From contig JAQTZF010000001.1 in the NCBI GenBank assembly GCA_028687915.1, positions 124,001-188,000 on the forward strand: a DNA stretch of 64,000 nucleotides. Reading direction: 5' to 3'. The number at the start of each line of letters is the position of its first letter. The first letter of the stretch is position 1. This DNA is from Candidatus Daviesbacteria bacterium. GTDB lineage: Bacteria > Patescibacteria > Microgenomatia > Daviesbacterales > UBA10151. Below the pieces are notes generated by a model. It was not told where the DNA came from. It saw only the letters and a list, made by a program, of their open reading frames with translations, and searched no databases. The translations under genes and the position numbers were made by a program. Shown here one piece after another: positions 30,516 through 39,968 of the stretch.

Positions 30516-31354
30516 TTGGTGACATTTTTAATACAGTGCTTTTTGCTCCCATCCTAAATTTATTAGTAGCTATTCTTAAAGGTGCTGAATTTATACATTT
30601 ACCAGGAGCCTTAGGTTTATCCATTATCCTTTTGACTGTCCTAATTCGTTTATTGGTATGGCCTTTTATGCAGACTCAGCTTAAATCAGCCAGAAAAATG
30701 GCAGAATTAAAACCACACCTTGATTTTTTAAAAACTAAGCATAAAGGAGATAAACAAGCGTTGGCTTCAGCTCAGATGGCTCTTTATAAAGAGCATGGAA
30801 TTAACCCGGCTGGTGGTTGTATTCCCGCTCTTATTCAGATCCCAATTATTATTGCTCTTTATCAAACGATTCTGGCTTTTTTTAATACTTCTGGTTTAGA
30901 AAATATTAACAAGGCATTATATGTTAAGGACTGGCATTTTTTAACACCTCCAAATTTGGATTTTTTTGGCTTGAATTTAGCAACTAAACCTTCAGATTTT
31001 GGTCAATATGGAATTCTTCTCCTTTTGATACCTGTTGTTACAGGGGCTTTGCAGCTTATTCAGTCTAAAATGATGGCACCTGAGAAGCCAATTAAGGAAT
31101 ACCCTTCTGATTCTCCAAAAGAAAAGAAAGAAAAAGAAAGTACAGAAGATTCTATGGCTATGATGCAATCACAAATGATGTTCATGATGCCTTTAATGGT
31201 AGGTTATTTTGCCTTCTCTTTTCCGATTGGGCTGGCTTTATACTGGAATACCTTTACTGTTCTGGGGATTATTCAACAATATAAAATCTCTGGTTGGGGT
31301 GGTTTAAAAGATTGGATTAAGTATATTAAAAGTAAAACTAATTTAAACTCATGA
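30506..31354 (+). CDS. yidC: Membrane protein insertase YidC/Oxa1
   Basis: This 282-residue protein has the Oxa1/YidC core of about five helices, with LSIILLTVLIRLLVWPFM carrying the conserved hydrophilic-groove arginine, then KELYKEHGINPAGG-type sequence and the C-terminal FPIGLALYWNTFTVLGIIQQ. A charged loop (about 192-212, EKPIKEYPSDSPKEKKEK) lies between helices. It inserts membrane proteins with or without Sec. No signal peptide or large periplasmic domain is present, as in Gram-positive and CPR forms. Confidence 0.95.
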   Translation: MQIIGDIFNTVLFAPILNLLVAILKGAEFIHLPGALGLSIILLTVLIRLLVWPFMQTQLKSARKMAELKPHLDFLKTKHKGDKQALASAQMALYKEHGINPAGGCIPALIQIPIIIALYQTILAFFNTSGLENINKALYVKDWHFLTPPNLDFFGLNLATKPSDFGQYGILLLLIPVVTGALQLIQSKMMAPEKPIKEYPSDSPKEKKEKESTEDSMAMMQSQMMFMMPLMVGYFAFSFPIGLALYWNTFTVLGIIQQYKISGWGGLKDWIKYIKSKTNLNS

Positions 31355-31752
31355 TAATCTGGGATAAAGATTTTAGTGTTGGTATTAAAGAAATTGATGA
31401 ACAACATCAGAAGCTTTTTGAAATTATAAATAGATTAGACGACTCGACAAACGCTCCAACCAATACAGAAAAGATATCTGAGATTATTAAAGAACTGCTG
31501 GATTATTCTGTTTACCATTTTTCAACTGAAGAAAAGTATTTTAAGGAATTTAATTATGAGCATACTGAAGCGCATATTAAATCACATAATCTATACAAAG
31601 AAAAAGTAGATCAGTTTATTATTGATTTTAAGGAAAAAGACGGAAATTTACCTTTTGAGATTATTAATTTTTTAAGTAATTGGTGGACAGCACATGTTAA
31701 TGGTCAGGACAAGCTTTATGTTAAGTGTTTCCATGAGCATGGGTTATATTAA
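31351..31752 (+). CDS. Bacteriohemerythrin
   Basis: This 133-residue protein shows the di-iron hemerythrin pattern: WDKDFSVGIKEIDEQHQKLF, HFSTEEKYF, then EAHIKSHNLY, and finally WWTAHVNGQDKLY, which supplies the last His and Asp. Hemerythrins bind oxygen reversibly in a four-helix bundle and may act as an O2 sensor, store or scavenger. It starts within the yidC stop (4-nt overlap), an unusual neighbour for the yidC operon. Confidence 0.9.
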   Translation: MIIWDKDFSVGIKEIDEQHQKLFEIINRLDDSTNAPTNTEKISEIIKELLDYSVYHFSTEEKYFKEFNYEHTEAHIKSHNLYKEKVDQFIIDFKEKDGNLPFEIINFLSNWWTAHVNGQDKLYVKCFHEHGLY

Positions 31753-31769
31753 CCTTCTCTATTTCCCGA

Positions 31770-31798
31770 TTGACTGATCCTGAATCTTCTTATATACT
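31770..31798 (+). promoter_or_regulatory. Promoter of the jag/khpB gene (near-leaderless)
   Basis: TTGACT (31770-31775), a 17-nt spacer and TATACT (31793-31798) end 8 nt before the ATG at 31807. Confidence 0.65.
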
Positions 31799-31806
31799 TA
31801 CCTCCT

Positions 31807-32295
31807 ATGGAAGCAAAAGTTTCAGAAATTTTAGAAAATATATTAGGAATGCTTGGACTTGAAGGCAGCTTTGAAGTAAACGAAGGCCCGGAAGAAGTTA
31901 AAGTTACAATTGAAGCCTCAGATCCTGGCAGACTGATTGGTTTCGGTGGAGAAACCTTAGATGCCTTACAACTCATTGTGAATCAAATCGTTGGCAAACA
32001 AGCTTCAGATAAAGAACCATATAAAAGAGTCAGCATTGATGTTGCTGGTTGGAGACAAAACAAAGAAGCAGATTTAGAGCGAAGAGCCAGAAACTGGATG
32101 AATGAAGTTCTTGAAAGCCAGGAAGATATGGAGCTTGAACCAATGCCATCCTGGCAAAGAAGAGTAGTTCATATGATTGCTTCTGAAACAGAAGGGGTTG
32201 AATCAGAGAGTATTGGCGAAGGAAGAGACAGGCACTTAATTATTAAAGCAGTTAAGGCAGAAAAATCAGCCACTAAAAAAGAAGAGCTTGAGTAG
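31807..32295 (+). CDS. jag: RNA-binding protein Jag/KhpB (KH and R3H domains)
   Basis: This 162-residue protein has a KH domain (VTIEASDPGRLIGFGGETLDALQ, with an IGxxG-like loop) and an R3H domain (residues about 95-150, MPSWQRRVVHMIASE ... GRDRHLIIK). The N-terminal Jag_N domain seen in Firmicutes is missing; only about 25 residues precede the KH domain. KhpB/Jag binds RNA and affects cell elongation in streptococci. It completes the rpmH-rnpA-yidD-yidC-jag order despite the intervening hemerythrin gene. Confidence 0.92.
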   Translation: MEAKVSEILENILGMLGLEGSFEVNEGPEEVKVTIEASDPGRLIGFGGETLDALQLIVNQIVGKQASDKEPYKRVSIDVAGWRQNKEADLERRARNWMNEVLESQEDMELEPMPSWQRRVVHMIASETEGVESESIGEGRDRHLIIKAVKAEKSATKKEELE

Positions 32296-32316
32296 ATTCT
32301 TCATCTGCTGTAGACT
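32288..32316 (+). promoter_or_regulatory. Promoter of the flippase gene (leaderless GTG start)
   Basis: TTGAGT (32288-32293, within the end of jag), a 17-nt spacer and TAGACT (32311-32316) end 6 nt before the GTG start at 32323. Confidence 0.55.
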
Positions 32317-32322
32317 AATTTA

Positions 32323-33609
32323 GTGATTAATTTATTACAAGACTCACCCAAAGTTTTAATTAGCGATTTCCGCAAAGTTTCATCACAAACTATCTGGCAA
32401 ATTATCAGTAAAGTTGCCACTTCCCTTTCTACTTTTATAATTCTTGGTTTGGTTAGCCGAACCTTTGGTCAAACCGGAACAGGTGCTTTTACCCTGGCTT
32501 TGACTTATTTAGGATTCTTTTATTTAGCAACAGATCTGGGTTTAAACGCTTTCTTTCTTCCCCGATTAAGTATTAATAAAGAAGAATTAAATTCATTATT
32601 TAATGCAAGGCTTATAATGTCATTTGCTCTTATTCTTCTTGCAAACATAGGGACCTTTTTTTTACCATTTGCAGATAATAATTTTAAGCTATTGGTTTTA
32701 ATTGGTTCACTGACGATTACCTTTAATAGCTTGCTATCTTCATTTAATCTAATTTTTCAAAATCAGCTGAAATATGAATATTCTATGGCAGCTACTTCTT
32801 TAGGGGCTTTTTTTAATGTTGTGGTAGTGGCTTTTCTTTGTACTATTCATACTCCCCTTTATTTACTGGCACTGGGAACTTTATTTTCTACCCTGGTTAC
32901 CGCTATTACTTCTTATAGCTTAGTATCTAGTTTTTATAAATTTTCCTTTAATTTTTCTCAATCTAACTTTATAATTAATACTCTCAAAAGTGCGTGGCCC
33001 ATGATGCTGACCTTGGGATTAAATACGGTTTATTTTAGAGTAGATACTTTTATTTTATCCTCACATTATTCTATGGCTGTAGTAGGTACATATAATTTAG
33101 CCTATCAAATCTTTCAGAGTATGCTCGTTGTCCCCACCTTTATTATGAATAGCTTTTACCCCATTCTAATTGCTGATCAAAGAACTAGGGTTGGCCTTTT
33201 TGTGAGAAAGGTATTATTTTCCTCGATTGTTTTATTGTCTATTTCAATTATAGCCTTGGTGCTCACCTGGATTTTTTCTCCCTTAATTATTAAGCTAATT
33301 ACAGGCAGTGATTTTGGTGGTTCATCTGTTGCCTTAAACATCCTTTCACTTGGTTTACCCGCTTTTTTTGTGACCTCATTATTGATGATGGTGCTGATTA
33401 TTTTTGGTAAATATAAACCGTTAGCTGCTGTTTATGCAGTTGGCTTATTAGTAAATGTGATACTAAATTTAGTGTGGATTCCTCAATTTTCTTTTATTGC
33501 TGCTTCCTGGGTAACTGTAGTATCTGAGTATCTAATTTTAATTTTACAGTTATTAATTGTATTACCACTGCTTAGAGAACAAAATCAAATTGAAGAGAAT
33601 AATATTTAG
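32323..33609 (+). CDS. Oligosaccharide flippase-like membrane protein (MOP superfamily)
   Basis: This 428-residue protein has about 12 to 14 hydrophobic helices and the RfbX/Wzx-type N-terminus (TIWQIISKVATSLSTFIILGLVSRTFG...GAFTLALTYLGFF). It belongs to the MOP superfamily that flips lipid-linked glycans across the membrane. The GTG start at 32323 is supported by promoter spacing. In this genome it could serve the polysaccharide genes at 54-58 kb, but it is not linked to them. The family is confident; the substrate is not known. Confidence 0.85.
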   Translation: MINLLQDSPKVLISDFRKVSSQTIWQIISKVATSLSTFIILGLVSRTFGQTGTGAFTLALTYLGFFYLATDLGLNAFFLPRLSINKEELNSLFNARLIMSFALILLANIGTFFLPFADNNFKLLVLIGSLTITFNSLLSSFNLIFQNQLKYEYSMAATSLGAFFNVVVVAFLCTIHTPLYLLALGTLFSTLVTAITSYSLVSSFYKFSFNFSQSNFIINTLKSAWPMMLTLGLNTVYFRVDTFILSSHYSMAVVGTYNLAYQIFQSMLVVPTFIMNSFYPILIADQRTRVGLFVRKVLFSSIVLLSISIIALVLTWIFSPLIIKLITGSDFGGSSVALNILSLGLPAFFVTSLLMMVLIIFGKYKPLAAVYAVGLLVNVILNLVWIPQFSFIAASWVTVVSEYLILILQLLIVLPLLREQNQIEENNI

Positions 33610-33641
33610 TCCTCTGATAAATACGTGATATACTTTCAAAG

Positions 33642-34061
33642 ATGAAATACATTATATATACCGATGGCGGCTCAAGAGGTAACCCAGGTCCTGCTGCTGC
33701 TGCTTTTATTGTTAAGTCAGAAGGTGGAGAGGTGCTGGCAGAAAAAGGGGCATTCTTAGGAGTAGCTACTAATAACGAAGCAGAGTATGCTGCTGTGATA
33801 AAGGCGCTGGAGTTAATGGTACTAGATTACAAGGATCTAAAGTCAGCGGAGATAGAAGTCCGGGCAGATTCCAAGCTGGTAGTTGAGCAGCTAAGTGGAA
33901 ATTGGAAAATTAAGAATGAGCGGATTAGGGTGCTGTGTAATCAGGTTAAGCAACTAGAGTCAAATTTAGGTAAAATAGAGTATAAATACATACCACGTGA
34001 CCTCAATCATGAAGCAGATTTAATTGTAAATATTACCCTAGATAATCAAAAAGTTTTTTAA
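33642..34061 (+). CDS. rnhA: Ribonuclease HI
   Basis: This 139-residue protein has the RNase H fold with catalytic residues in YTDGGSRGNPGP (Asp8), NNEAEYAAVIKALEL (Glu) and VRADSKLVVEQLSG (Asp), then RDLNHEADLIVN at the end (Asp). It degrades RNA in RNA-DNA hybrids. An extended -10 (TGA-TATACT, 33629-33634) ends 7 nt before the ATG, and no clear -35 is seen. Confidence 0.93.
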   Translation: MKYIIYTDGGSRGNPGPAAAAFIVKSEGGEVLAEKGAFLGVATNNEAEYAAVIKALELMVLDYKDLKSAEIEVRADSKLVVEQLSGNWKIKNERIRVLCNQVKQLESNLGKIEYKYIPRDLNHEADLIVNITLDNQKVF

Positions 34062-34139
34062 CTAAATTTTATTTCCCGTGATCTTCTTCTATACGTTTGA
34101 TCTCTCTTGAAATAGACGTGTTGAAAAGGGTACGATTAC

Positions 34140-36983
34140 GTGAGAGGAGTCATTAATAGCATTGAAATTACTATGAATAACCTTTCACGAAATAAACCAG
34201 TGGCTTTTGTCGTGGGTGCTGCCGGCTTTATTGGGTCAAGCTTAGTTGAATGTTTACTGGGAAAAGGCATTCAGGTGGTTGGGGCGGATGATTTTAGTAC
34301 AGGCAGAAGAAATAATCTTATCGAAGCCAATAAGGATAAAGGCTTTCAATTGATCAGTCAATCCTTATCTAATGTGTCTGATCTGGTATTTCCACGACTT
34401 GATTATGCGGTATTTACAATAACCGAAGATATTTCAAAGGATAGATTTGGAGCAACTCTTAAAAACTTTTTGGATATTTGTTCTACTAATACACCTAAAA
34501 TAATTTTAGTCTCCTCTATTAACCTTTACGATTCAAAGGATGAGTCTGATAACTTAAAACTTGCTGAGAAAAAATTGGCAGAGATAGCCCGCGACAGTAA
34601 AATTAATGCCAGAATCGTTCGACTGTCTGCGGTTTTTGGTCCACGAATGAACTTTAGGGATACAGACCCCATCACAAGATTAATTAAATCTGCAGCAACT
34701 GGAAAATTAAACCAGGAACAAACTCCGCTGGAATTTACTACCCGTGCTTTATACATCTCTGATGCTGTTGACCTGATTGTTAAAGCTATTATGCATGGCT
34801 CTACCGCTCAAAAAATATATGATGGCGCTATGATAGAGCCAGTCAAAGTTTCTGAGATAAAGCAACTACTGATGGATCCGGTTTGGTATGAAGAAAAAGG
34901 ATTTACACCCACAGAATTACCGCCTTGGCCAACACCAAATCTTAATAAGACGATTAAAGAATTGTCGTGGAAACCACATACTTCAATTATTAAGGCATTA
35001 AAAGAGACTATGGCATATTTTAAAGAGAATGCTGATGAGATCCCAAAAGAGGTAGTTGAAGAGAAGAAGTCATCAGTTCCCTGGCAATTTTCAAAATTAG
35101 AAGATGAGGATACACAACAAAAGAGTGAGCCTATTCATGAAAAAAAACTCAAAAAGGGAATTATCATTCCTAAAGTTAACACTAATAGTATTAAACAAAA
35201 GACTATTTCCATTGTTGGGTTAGTGGTAATCTTTTTTGCGCTTGTGTTTCCCATATTAAGAGTAGGAGTATCTGCTTATGAGATTAAAGTACACCTAGAA
35301 AATAGTATCAAACAAACATCTTTGGGTAATTTTAATGAAGCAGTAAGAGAGGCAGATCAGGCAACAGGGGACATAACTTACTTAAAAGACTCATTTGATA
35401 GCCTTTCTTTCATAAAGAATGTAGGAATATTAAAGACGCCATATGAGGCGATTGAACAAAGTTTGGGACTTGCATTTAAAGCAGTTAGTGCTAATTTACA
35501 TACTGTTTTGGGGGTAAGATATATGGCTGGGGGATTTGCTGTAATCTCAGGAGAAAAGGAAGGGGATAGCACAAGTTTAATTAATAGTGCAAAAGCAGAG
35601 GTTTATGAAGCAGATAATGAAATAGGGCAGGTATCAGCTAGCTTAAATGATGTAAGTTATGTAAATAAAATACCTACAATTTTTCAACAGGAGTTAAAAA
35701 CCCTGGATGAAAAGATTACTTTATACCGTCAAACCATAAATTTAGGAAAAACCCTGGTAGATTTATTACCTGCAGTTATTACTAAAGAGGGTGAAAAAAG
35801 CTATTTGATTGTTTTACAGGACAACAGAGTTTTAAGACCAGGTGGAGGTCAAATCAGATCTTATGTTGTGGTTACTTTTAATAATGGTAAATTAAAAGAA
35901 ATAAAAGGGGACTTGGTAGAAAATCTGGATAGTTCATATGAAGGAAAAATAGATCCACCAATAGAACTAAAGAATGATTTAGGAGAATCCAACTGGAGAT
36001 TAAAGGATGCCTCATTTGATTTAGATTCTCCAACAAGTGCTAAAAATATTGTTTGGTTTTATGGCAGGGAGTCTGGTATACCAGTTTCCGGATTAGTTGC
36101 TTTGGATTTAGAATCCGTTTCCAAACTATTAGCGGCTGTGGGACCGTTAAATATTGGAAATAAAGGAGAGGAAGTAACCAGCACTAATATTTATCAAAAG
36201 GTTCCATTAACCAGAGAAGGTAATCAAGTAAGTGTGGATATTTTAAGAGTATTAGTAGAAAGAATCTTCTATTTATCAAAACAGAATTGGGTGGTTTTAG
36301 CTAAAAATTCAGAAGAATCATTAAGTCAAAAACACTTAACTTTATATTTAACCGACCCAAATGCTTTTTCTTATCTTTCCTCAAATGGCTGGACTGGGTC
36401 GATGCCAGTACAAACAAAAGAAAAAATAGGGGAAAGACAGGAATTTTTATCTCTTTCAGAAACCAATAATAGTCAGGGTCAGTCATCAACTTCAATAGAA
36501 AGGTCTGCTAACTTAGAGAGCAGTTTAGATAAAAATGGTTTGGTTTCACATAAATTAACCGTCAATTATTCAGCAACAGAAAAACTGACCAGCCCTTACA
36601 AAACACGCTTAAAAGTATATTTAGCTGGAGGCACTAAGATGTTGAAGTCAACATGGGGAGGAAAAATTATAAAAGATATAAGTCCTTTTAGTGATTATGG
36701 AAAGTCCGGATATTCAATATTGTTAGAGCTGGGAGTTGGAGAGCAAAAGCAATTAGTTTTAGAATATCAAGATTTATTAGCAGTTAAATTTGAGCAAAAT
36801 AATTTGAAATATCAATTAAATATTGTTAAACAAGCAGGACAGCAAGCCATTCCGTTTAATTTTAAATTAACATTTCCAGAAAATATTAAAGCAGAGAGTA
36901 AATACAAAAATGGTTTAGGTGAGGTTTTGGTGGCTGATCAGATCTCCCAAAACAAGACATACGAAGTAATTTTACACAAATAA
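34140..36983 (+). CDS. NAD-dependent epimerase-like domain fused to DUF4012 membrane protein
   Basis: This 947-residue protein has an N-terminal extended-SDR domain (about 20-300) with the nucleotide-binding motif GAAGFIGSSLVE and SSINLYDSKDESDN, where the YxxxK catalytic Tyr is not evident (LKLAEKKLAE at that position). A linker and a membrane helix (about 355-378) lead to an external DUF4012 region (about 390-940; EKSYLIVLQDNRVLRPGGGQIRSY). DUF4012 proteins of CPR are presumed surface or polysaccharide-linked. The start could be GTG 34140 or ATG 34173; the SDR homology begins after either. The missing Tyr suggests a sensor rather than an enzyme. Confidence 0.8.
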   Translation: MRGVINSIEITMNNLSRNKPVAFVVGAAGFIGSSLVECLLGKGIQVVGADDFSTGRRNNLIEANKDKGFQLISQSLSNVSDLVFPRLDYAVFTITEDISKDRFGATLKNFLDICSTNTPKIILVSSINLYDSKDESDNLKLAEKKLAEIARDSKINARIVRLSAVFGPRMNFRDTDPITRLIKSAATGKLNQEQTPLEFTTRALYISDAVDLIVKAIMHGSTAQKIYDGAMIEPVKVSEIKQLLMDPVWYEEKGFTPTELPPWPTPNLNKTIKELSWKPHTSIIKALKETMAYFKENADEIPKEVVEEKKSSVPWQFSKLEDEDTQQKSEPIHEKKLKKGIIIPKVNTNSIKQKTISIVGLVVIFFALVFPILRVGVSAYEIKVHLENSIKQTSLGNFNEAVREADQATGDITYLKDSFDSLSFIKNVGILKTPYEAIEQSLGLAFKAVSANLHTVLGVRYMAGGFAVISGEKEGDSTSLINSAKAEVYEADNEIGQVSASLNDVSYVNKIPTIFQQELKTLDEKITLYRQTINLGKTLVDLLPAVITKEGEKSYLIVLQDNRVLRPGGGQIRSYVVVTFNNGKLKEIKGDLVENLDSSYEGKIDPPIELKNDLGESNWRLKDASFDLDSPTSAKNIVWFYGRESGIPVSGLVALDLESVSKLLAAVGPLNIGNKGEEVTSTNIYQKVPLTREGNQVSVDILRVLVERIFYLSKQNWVVLAKNSEESLSQKHLTLYLTDPNAFSYLSSNGWTGSMPVQTKEKIGERQEFLSLSETNNSQGQSSTSIERSANLESSLDKNGLVSHKLTVNYSATEKLTSPYKTRLKVYLAGGTKMLKSTWGGKIIKDISPFSDYGKSGYSILLELGVGEQKQLVLEYQDLLAVKFEQNNLKYQLNIVKQAGQQAIPFNFKLTFPENIKAESKYKNGLGEVLVADQISQNKTYEVILHK

Positions 36984-36993
36984 TCCAACAGCA

Positions 36994-37022
36994 TTGAACT
37001 TTGAGGCTAGTTGTGATAAAGT
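36994..37022 (+). promoter_or_regulatory. Promoter of rplY
   Basis: TTGAAC (36994-36999), a 17-nt spacer and TAAAGT (37017-37022, with an upstream TGA giving an extended -10) end 9 nt before the ATG at 37032. Confidence 0.6.
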
Positions 37023-37031
37023 ACTCAAGTT

Positions 37032-37790
37032 ATGGCAAGAATTTCATTAAAAGCAACTGAAAGAGAAATCTTTGGTAAAAAAGTTAATAAACTTCGAAAG
37101 TCTGGGATTATTCCTGGACACGTTTTTGGTAAAAGCCTGGAAACAGAACATGTTTCAGTTAAGGCTGCTGATTTTATTAAGGTTTATAAAGAAGCAGGGG
37201 AAACAGGGTTAATTGATTTAAAAATAAGCAAGCTTGCTGCTAACGCAGTTGATGATGATAAAACCAGGCCTGTATTAATTCGCCAGGTACAATTAGATCC
37301 AGTCAGAAGCGAAGTCCTTAATATTGATTTTTACCAGGTCAACTTAAAAGAAAAAACTACTGTTAATGTTCCAATAGAATTAATTGGGGAAGAACCAGAA
37401 ATAGTACATAGTGGAGAAGCTGTTGTAATTCAACCAATGATGGAAGTTGAAGTAGAGGCTTTGCCAGATGATTTACCAGAAAATATTGAAGTTGATATTA
37501 GCTCACTTAAAGCAATTGATGATGCTATCACTGTTGCTGACTTACCAGTGCCTACTGGTGTCACTATCTTAGCTGAACCAGAAGCTGTAGTAGTTAAATT
37601 AGATAATGCAGTAACAGCAGAGATGCAAGAGCTACTGGAAGAACAAGCAGAAGAACAGGCTGCAGCAACTGAAGCTGCTGCTGAAGGCGCTGAAGGTGAA
37701 GAAAAGCCTGAAGGTGAAGAAGGTGCAGAAACCCCTGAAGGTGAAGAAAAACCTGCTGAAGGTCAGGAAAAAGAAGAATCTGCTGAGTAA
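37032..37790 (+). CDS. rplY: 50S ribosomal protein L25/Ctc
   Basis: This 252-residue protein has the L25 5S-rRNA-binding domain (about 1-95, MARISLKATEREIFGKKVNKL...GIIPGHVFG) and the beta-rich Ctc C-domain (96-195, FYQVNLKEKTTVNVPIELIG). A strongly acidic Glu/Ala/Gly tail (about 200-252) follows, made of repeats like EGEEKPEGEEG. The tail is low complexity and probably unstructured. Long Ctc forms are common in bacteria, and the acidic tail is a typical extension. Confidence 0.93.
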   Translation: MARISLKATEREIFGKKVNKLRKSGIIPGHVFGKSLETEHVSVKAADFIKVYKEAGETGLIDLKISKLAANAVDDDKTRPVLIRQVQLDPVRSEVLNIDFYQVNLKEKTTVNVPIELIGEEPEIVHSGEAVVIQPMMEVEVEALPDDLPENIEVDISSLKAIDDAITVADLPVPTGVTILAEPEAVVVKLDNAVTAEMQELLEEQAEEQAAATEAAAEGAEGEEKPEGEEGAETPEGEEKPAEGQEKEESAE

Positions 37791-37835
37791 TTTCCAATAC
37801 TTTTTCGGTTAATTTGAGTGAATTGTGCGGTAATT

Positions 37836-39959
37836 TTAGGCACAAACTTTTGGCCAAGAGCTTTCCATAATTGATTTTTTATCTTTATTTATCTTTTGCC
37901 AGAGCTCTTCTGTAGTAAAGGGCATAAATGGGTGTAAGAGTTTTAATGTTTCTGCTAACACATGTTCTAAAACTGGTTGGGCTTCAACTCTTCTGTCTTT
38001 GCTTTTTTCTATATAAACATCTGCAAACTTGTGCCAAATAAATTCATATAAAATTTCAGTTGCCAAATGCAACTGAAATGATTCCAGATTTTTAGTGACA
38101 TCCTTAATGGTTTTATTTAGCTCTTCCAAAATCTTTTTATCATCTGGATGTAATTTGTCATTCTGATGGTCCGCTGGACCAGAAGAATCTAGATCCTTCG
38201 TTTCACTCAGGATGACAGAAGAAGGTTTTAATTCATAAATAAATCTATAAATATTTTTTATTTTTGTCCCAAAGTTACGGAAGTTTTTACATCTTTCATC
38301 CATTAGTTGTCGGGATGTTTTACCATCACGACCTGGTGCAGAATAAGAATATAACGCCATCCTGACACTATCTGTTCCCCAGCTTTCCCTTAAGTCATTG
38401 GGATTAATACCATTACCCAAGGATTTGGAAAATTTCTTTCCCTGTAAGTCTCTTAGCATCCCGTGGAAGAACATATTTTTAAAAGGAATTTGTTCCGCAA
38501 GGTAGAGTGAAATCATGATCATGCGGGCAATCCAAAGGTATTTTATTTCCGGAGCGGTAATTTCAAAGTCCCATGGGAAGTATTTTTTCATCTCTTCTGT
38601 GTTATTAGGCCAGCCCAATGTTGATAAAGGCCAAAGACCTGAGGAGAACCAGGTATCAAATATCTTTTCTTCCTGCACCCACCCTTCACCTGGTGGGTCT
38701 TGGGAAACTTTTATATCATCTCCGTGGTACCAAATTGGGATGCGGTGGCCCCACCAAAGATCGCGTGAAATACACCAATCATGTAAGTCTTTAATCCAAT
38801 CAGTTAAAATCTTTTTGTAATTTTTTGGTAAGAAATTTACCTCTCCAATTCTTTTTAAAGCCTTGTCTGCCAAGGGCTTCATTTTAATAAACCACTCTTC
38901 AGAGATTAATGGTTCTACTGTTGTTTTACATCTTTCGCAAACTGGAACAGAATGGATAAGGTCTTCTGTCTTAATTAAAGCTCCTGATTCCTGTAATTTT
39001 GCAGCTGCTTTTTCTTCTGCTTCATCAATCTTTAACCCAGCTAAATCTTGGGCTAACTCAGTCATTCGGCCAGTCTTATCAACAACATGTAAAATTGGTA
39101 AGTTGTGATCTTTGCCAATTTCATAATCTTTTGGATCATGACCTGGGGTGATTTTTAAAGCGCCGGTGCCAAAATCTTTATCCACTCTTTTATCTTCAAA
39201 GATCGGAATTTTATTACTGTTTAAAGGATTGATGGCAAAAGCTCCAACAAATTTCTTAAACTCCGGGTGGTTGGGATACATAGCAATCCCAGTATCAGCA
39301 TAGATGGTTTCTGGTCTGGTAGTGGCAATAGTAATAAAGTCATCAGAATTTTCTATTTTGTATTTAACAAAATATAATTTTTCTTTTTTTTCTTCATATT
39401 CCATTTCTACATCTTCGATGGCAGTGCCACACTTTGGACACCACTGAACAATGTAGGCCCCTTTATAAACCAAGCCATCATCATAATATTTTTTAAACTC
39501 TGCAAAAACAGCGTCAGACCTTTTTTCATCCATGGTAAAAACTTCTCTTGACCAATCAGCAGAAATTCCAAAAACAGTCCAGTCTTTATGAAAAGACTGA
39601 TAGACTTCATCTTTAAACTCCAGTGCTCTTTTCATCCATTCTTCTCTTCCTAACTTATTTTTGGTAAGTCCCTCTTTACTGAGTAGTTTATTTAAAGCTC
39701 CTTCAAATTGGATACCAGCATGATCCACCCCTGGCATAAGTAAAACATCAAAGCCCTGCATCCTCTTAAAACGGGCGATTGCATCTAGGATAGAGTGTTG
39801 CATGGCATGACCCAAGTGTAATTCTCCGGTTAAGTTTGGAGGCGGCATAAGGAGGGAATAAGGTTTTTTAGAAGACAATGGGTCTGCCTTAAAAAGGCCT
39901 GATTTTTCCCACGAGTTATAGAGTTCTTTTTCCAGTTGCTGCTGATTATTCTTATCCAT
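37836..39959 (-). CDS. valS: Valyl-tRNA synthetase
   Basis: This 707-residue class I synthetase has PPPNLTGELHLGHAM (HIGH-type motif), a zinc-ribbon-like CPKCGTAIED, a CP1 editing region with TTRPETIYADTG, and GKKFSKSLGN (KMSKS-type). The anticodon-binding domain follows. It stops near residue 707 without the C-terminal coiled coil of standard ValRS (about 880-950 residues), a reduction common in CPR. A 60-bp palindromic element is inserted in frame (38157-38216; SVILSETKDLDSSGPADHQN) between the catalytic and anticodon domains. A TATAAT lies 8 nt before the start. Confidence 0.95.
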   Translation of the reverse strand: MDKNNQQQLEKELYNSWEKSGLFKADPLSSKKPYSLLMPPPNLTGELHLGHAMQHSILDAIARFKRMQGFDVLLMPGVDHAGIQFEGALNKLLSKEGLTKNKLGREEWMKRALEFKDEVYQSFHKDWTVFGISADWSREVFTMDEKRSDAVFAEFKKYYDDGLVYKGAYIVQWCPKCGTAIEDVEMEYEEKKEKLYFVKYKIENSDDFITIATTRPETIYADTGIAMYPNHPEFKKFVGAFAINPLNSNKIPIFEDKRVDKDFGTGALKITPGHDPKDYEIGKDHNLPILHVVDKTGRMTELAQDLAGLKIDEAEEKAAAKLQESGALIKTEDLIHSVPVCERCKTTVEPLISEEWFIKMKPLADKALKRIGEVNFLPKNYKKILTDWIKDLHDWCISRDLWWGHRIPIWYHGDDIKVSQDPPGEGWVQEEKIFDTWFSSGLWPLSTLGWPNNTEEMKKYFPWDFEITAPEIKYLWIARMIMISLYLAEQIPFKNMFFHGMLRDLQGKKFSKSLGNGINPNDLRESWGTDSVRMALYSYSAPGRDGKTSRQLMDERCKNFRNFGTKIKNIYRFIYELKPSSVILSETKDLDSSGPADHQNDKLHPDDKKILEELNKTIKDVTKNLESFQLHLATEILYEFIWHKFADVYIEKSKDRRVEAQPVLEHVLAETLKLLHPFMPFTTEELWQKINKDKKSIMESSWPKVCA
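38157..38216. repeat. 60-bp palindromic element inside valS
   Basis: The element has imperfect inverted ends, GTCATTCTGA and TCAGGATGAC, and contains ATCCTTCGTTTCACTCAGG, a well-known intragenic repeat motif. Its 60 bp keep the reading frame and add 20 residues in a linker of ValRS, including VILSETKDL. Such peptides occur in many CPR proteins. Confidence 0.75.
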
Positions 39960-39968
39960 GTGGGGTAA

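Noticed and set aside
37594..37857. Leu/Gln-rich minus-strand frame opposite the rplY tail
   Set aside because: It is the complement of the GAA/GCA-rich acidic tail of L25, a composition artefact.
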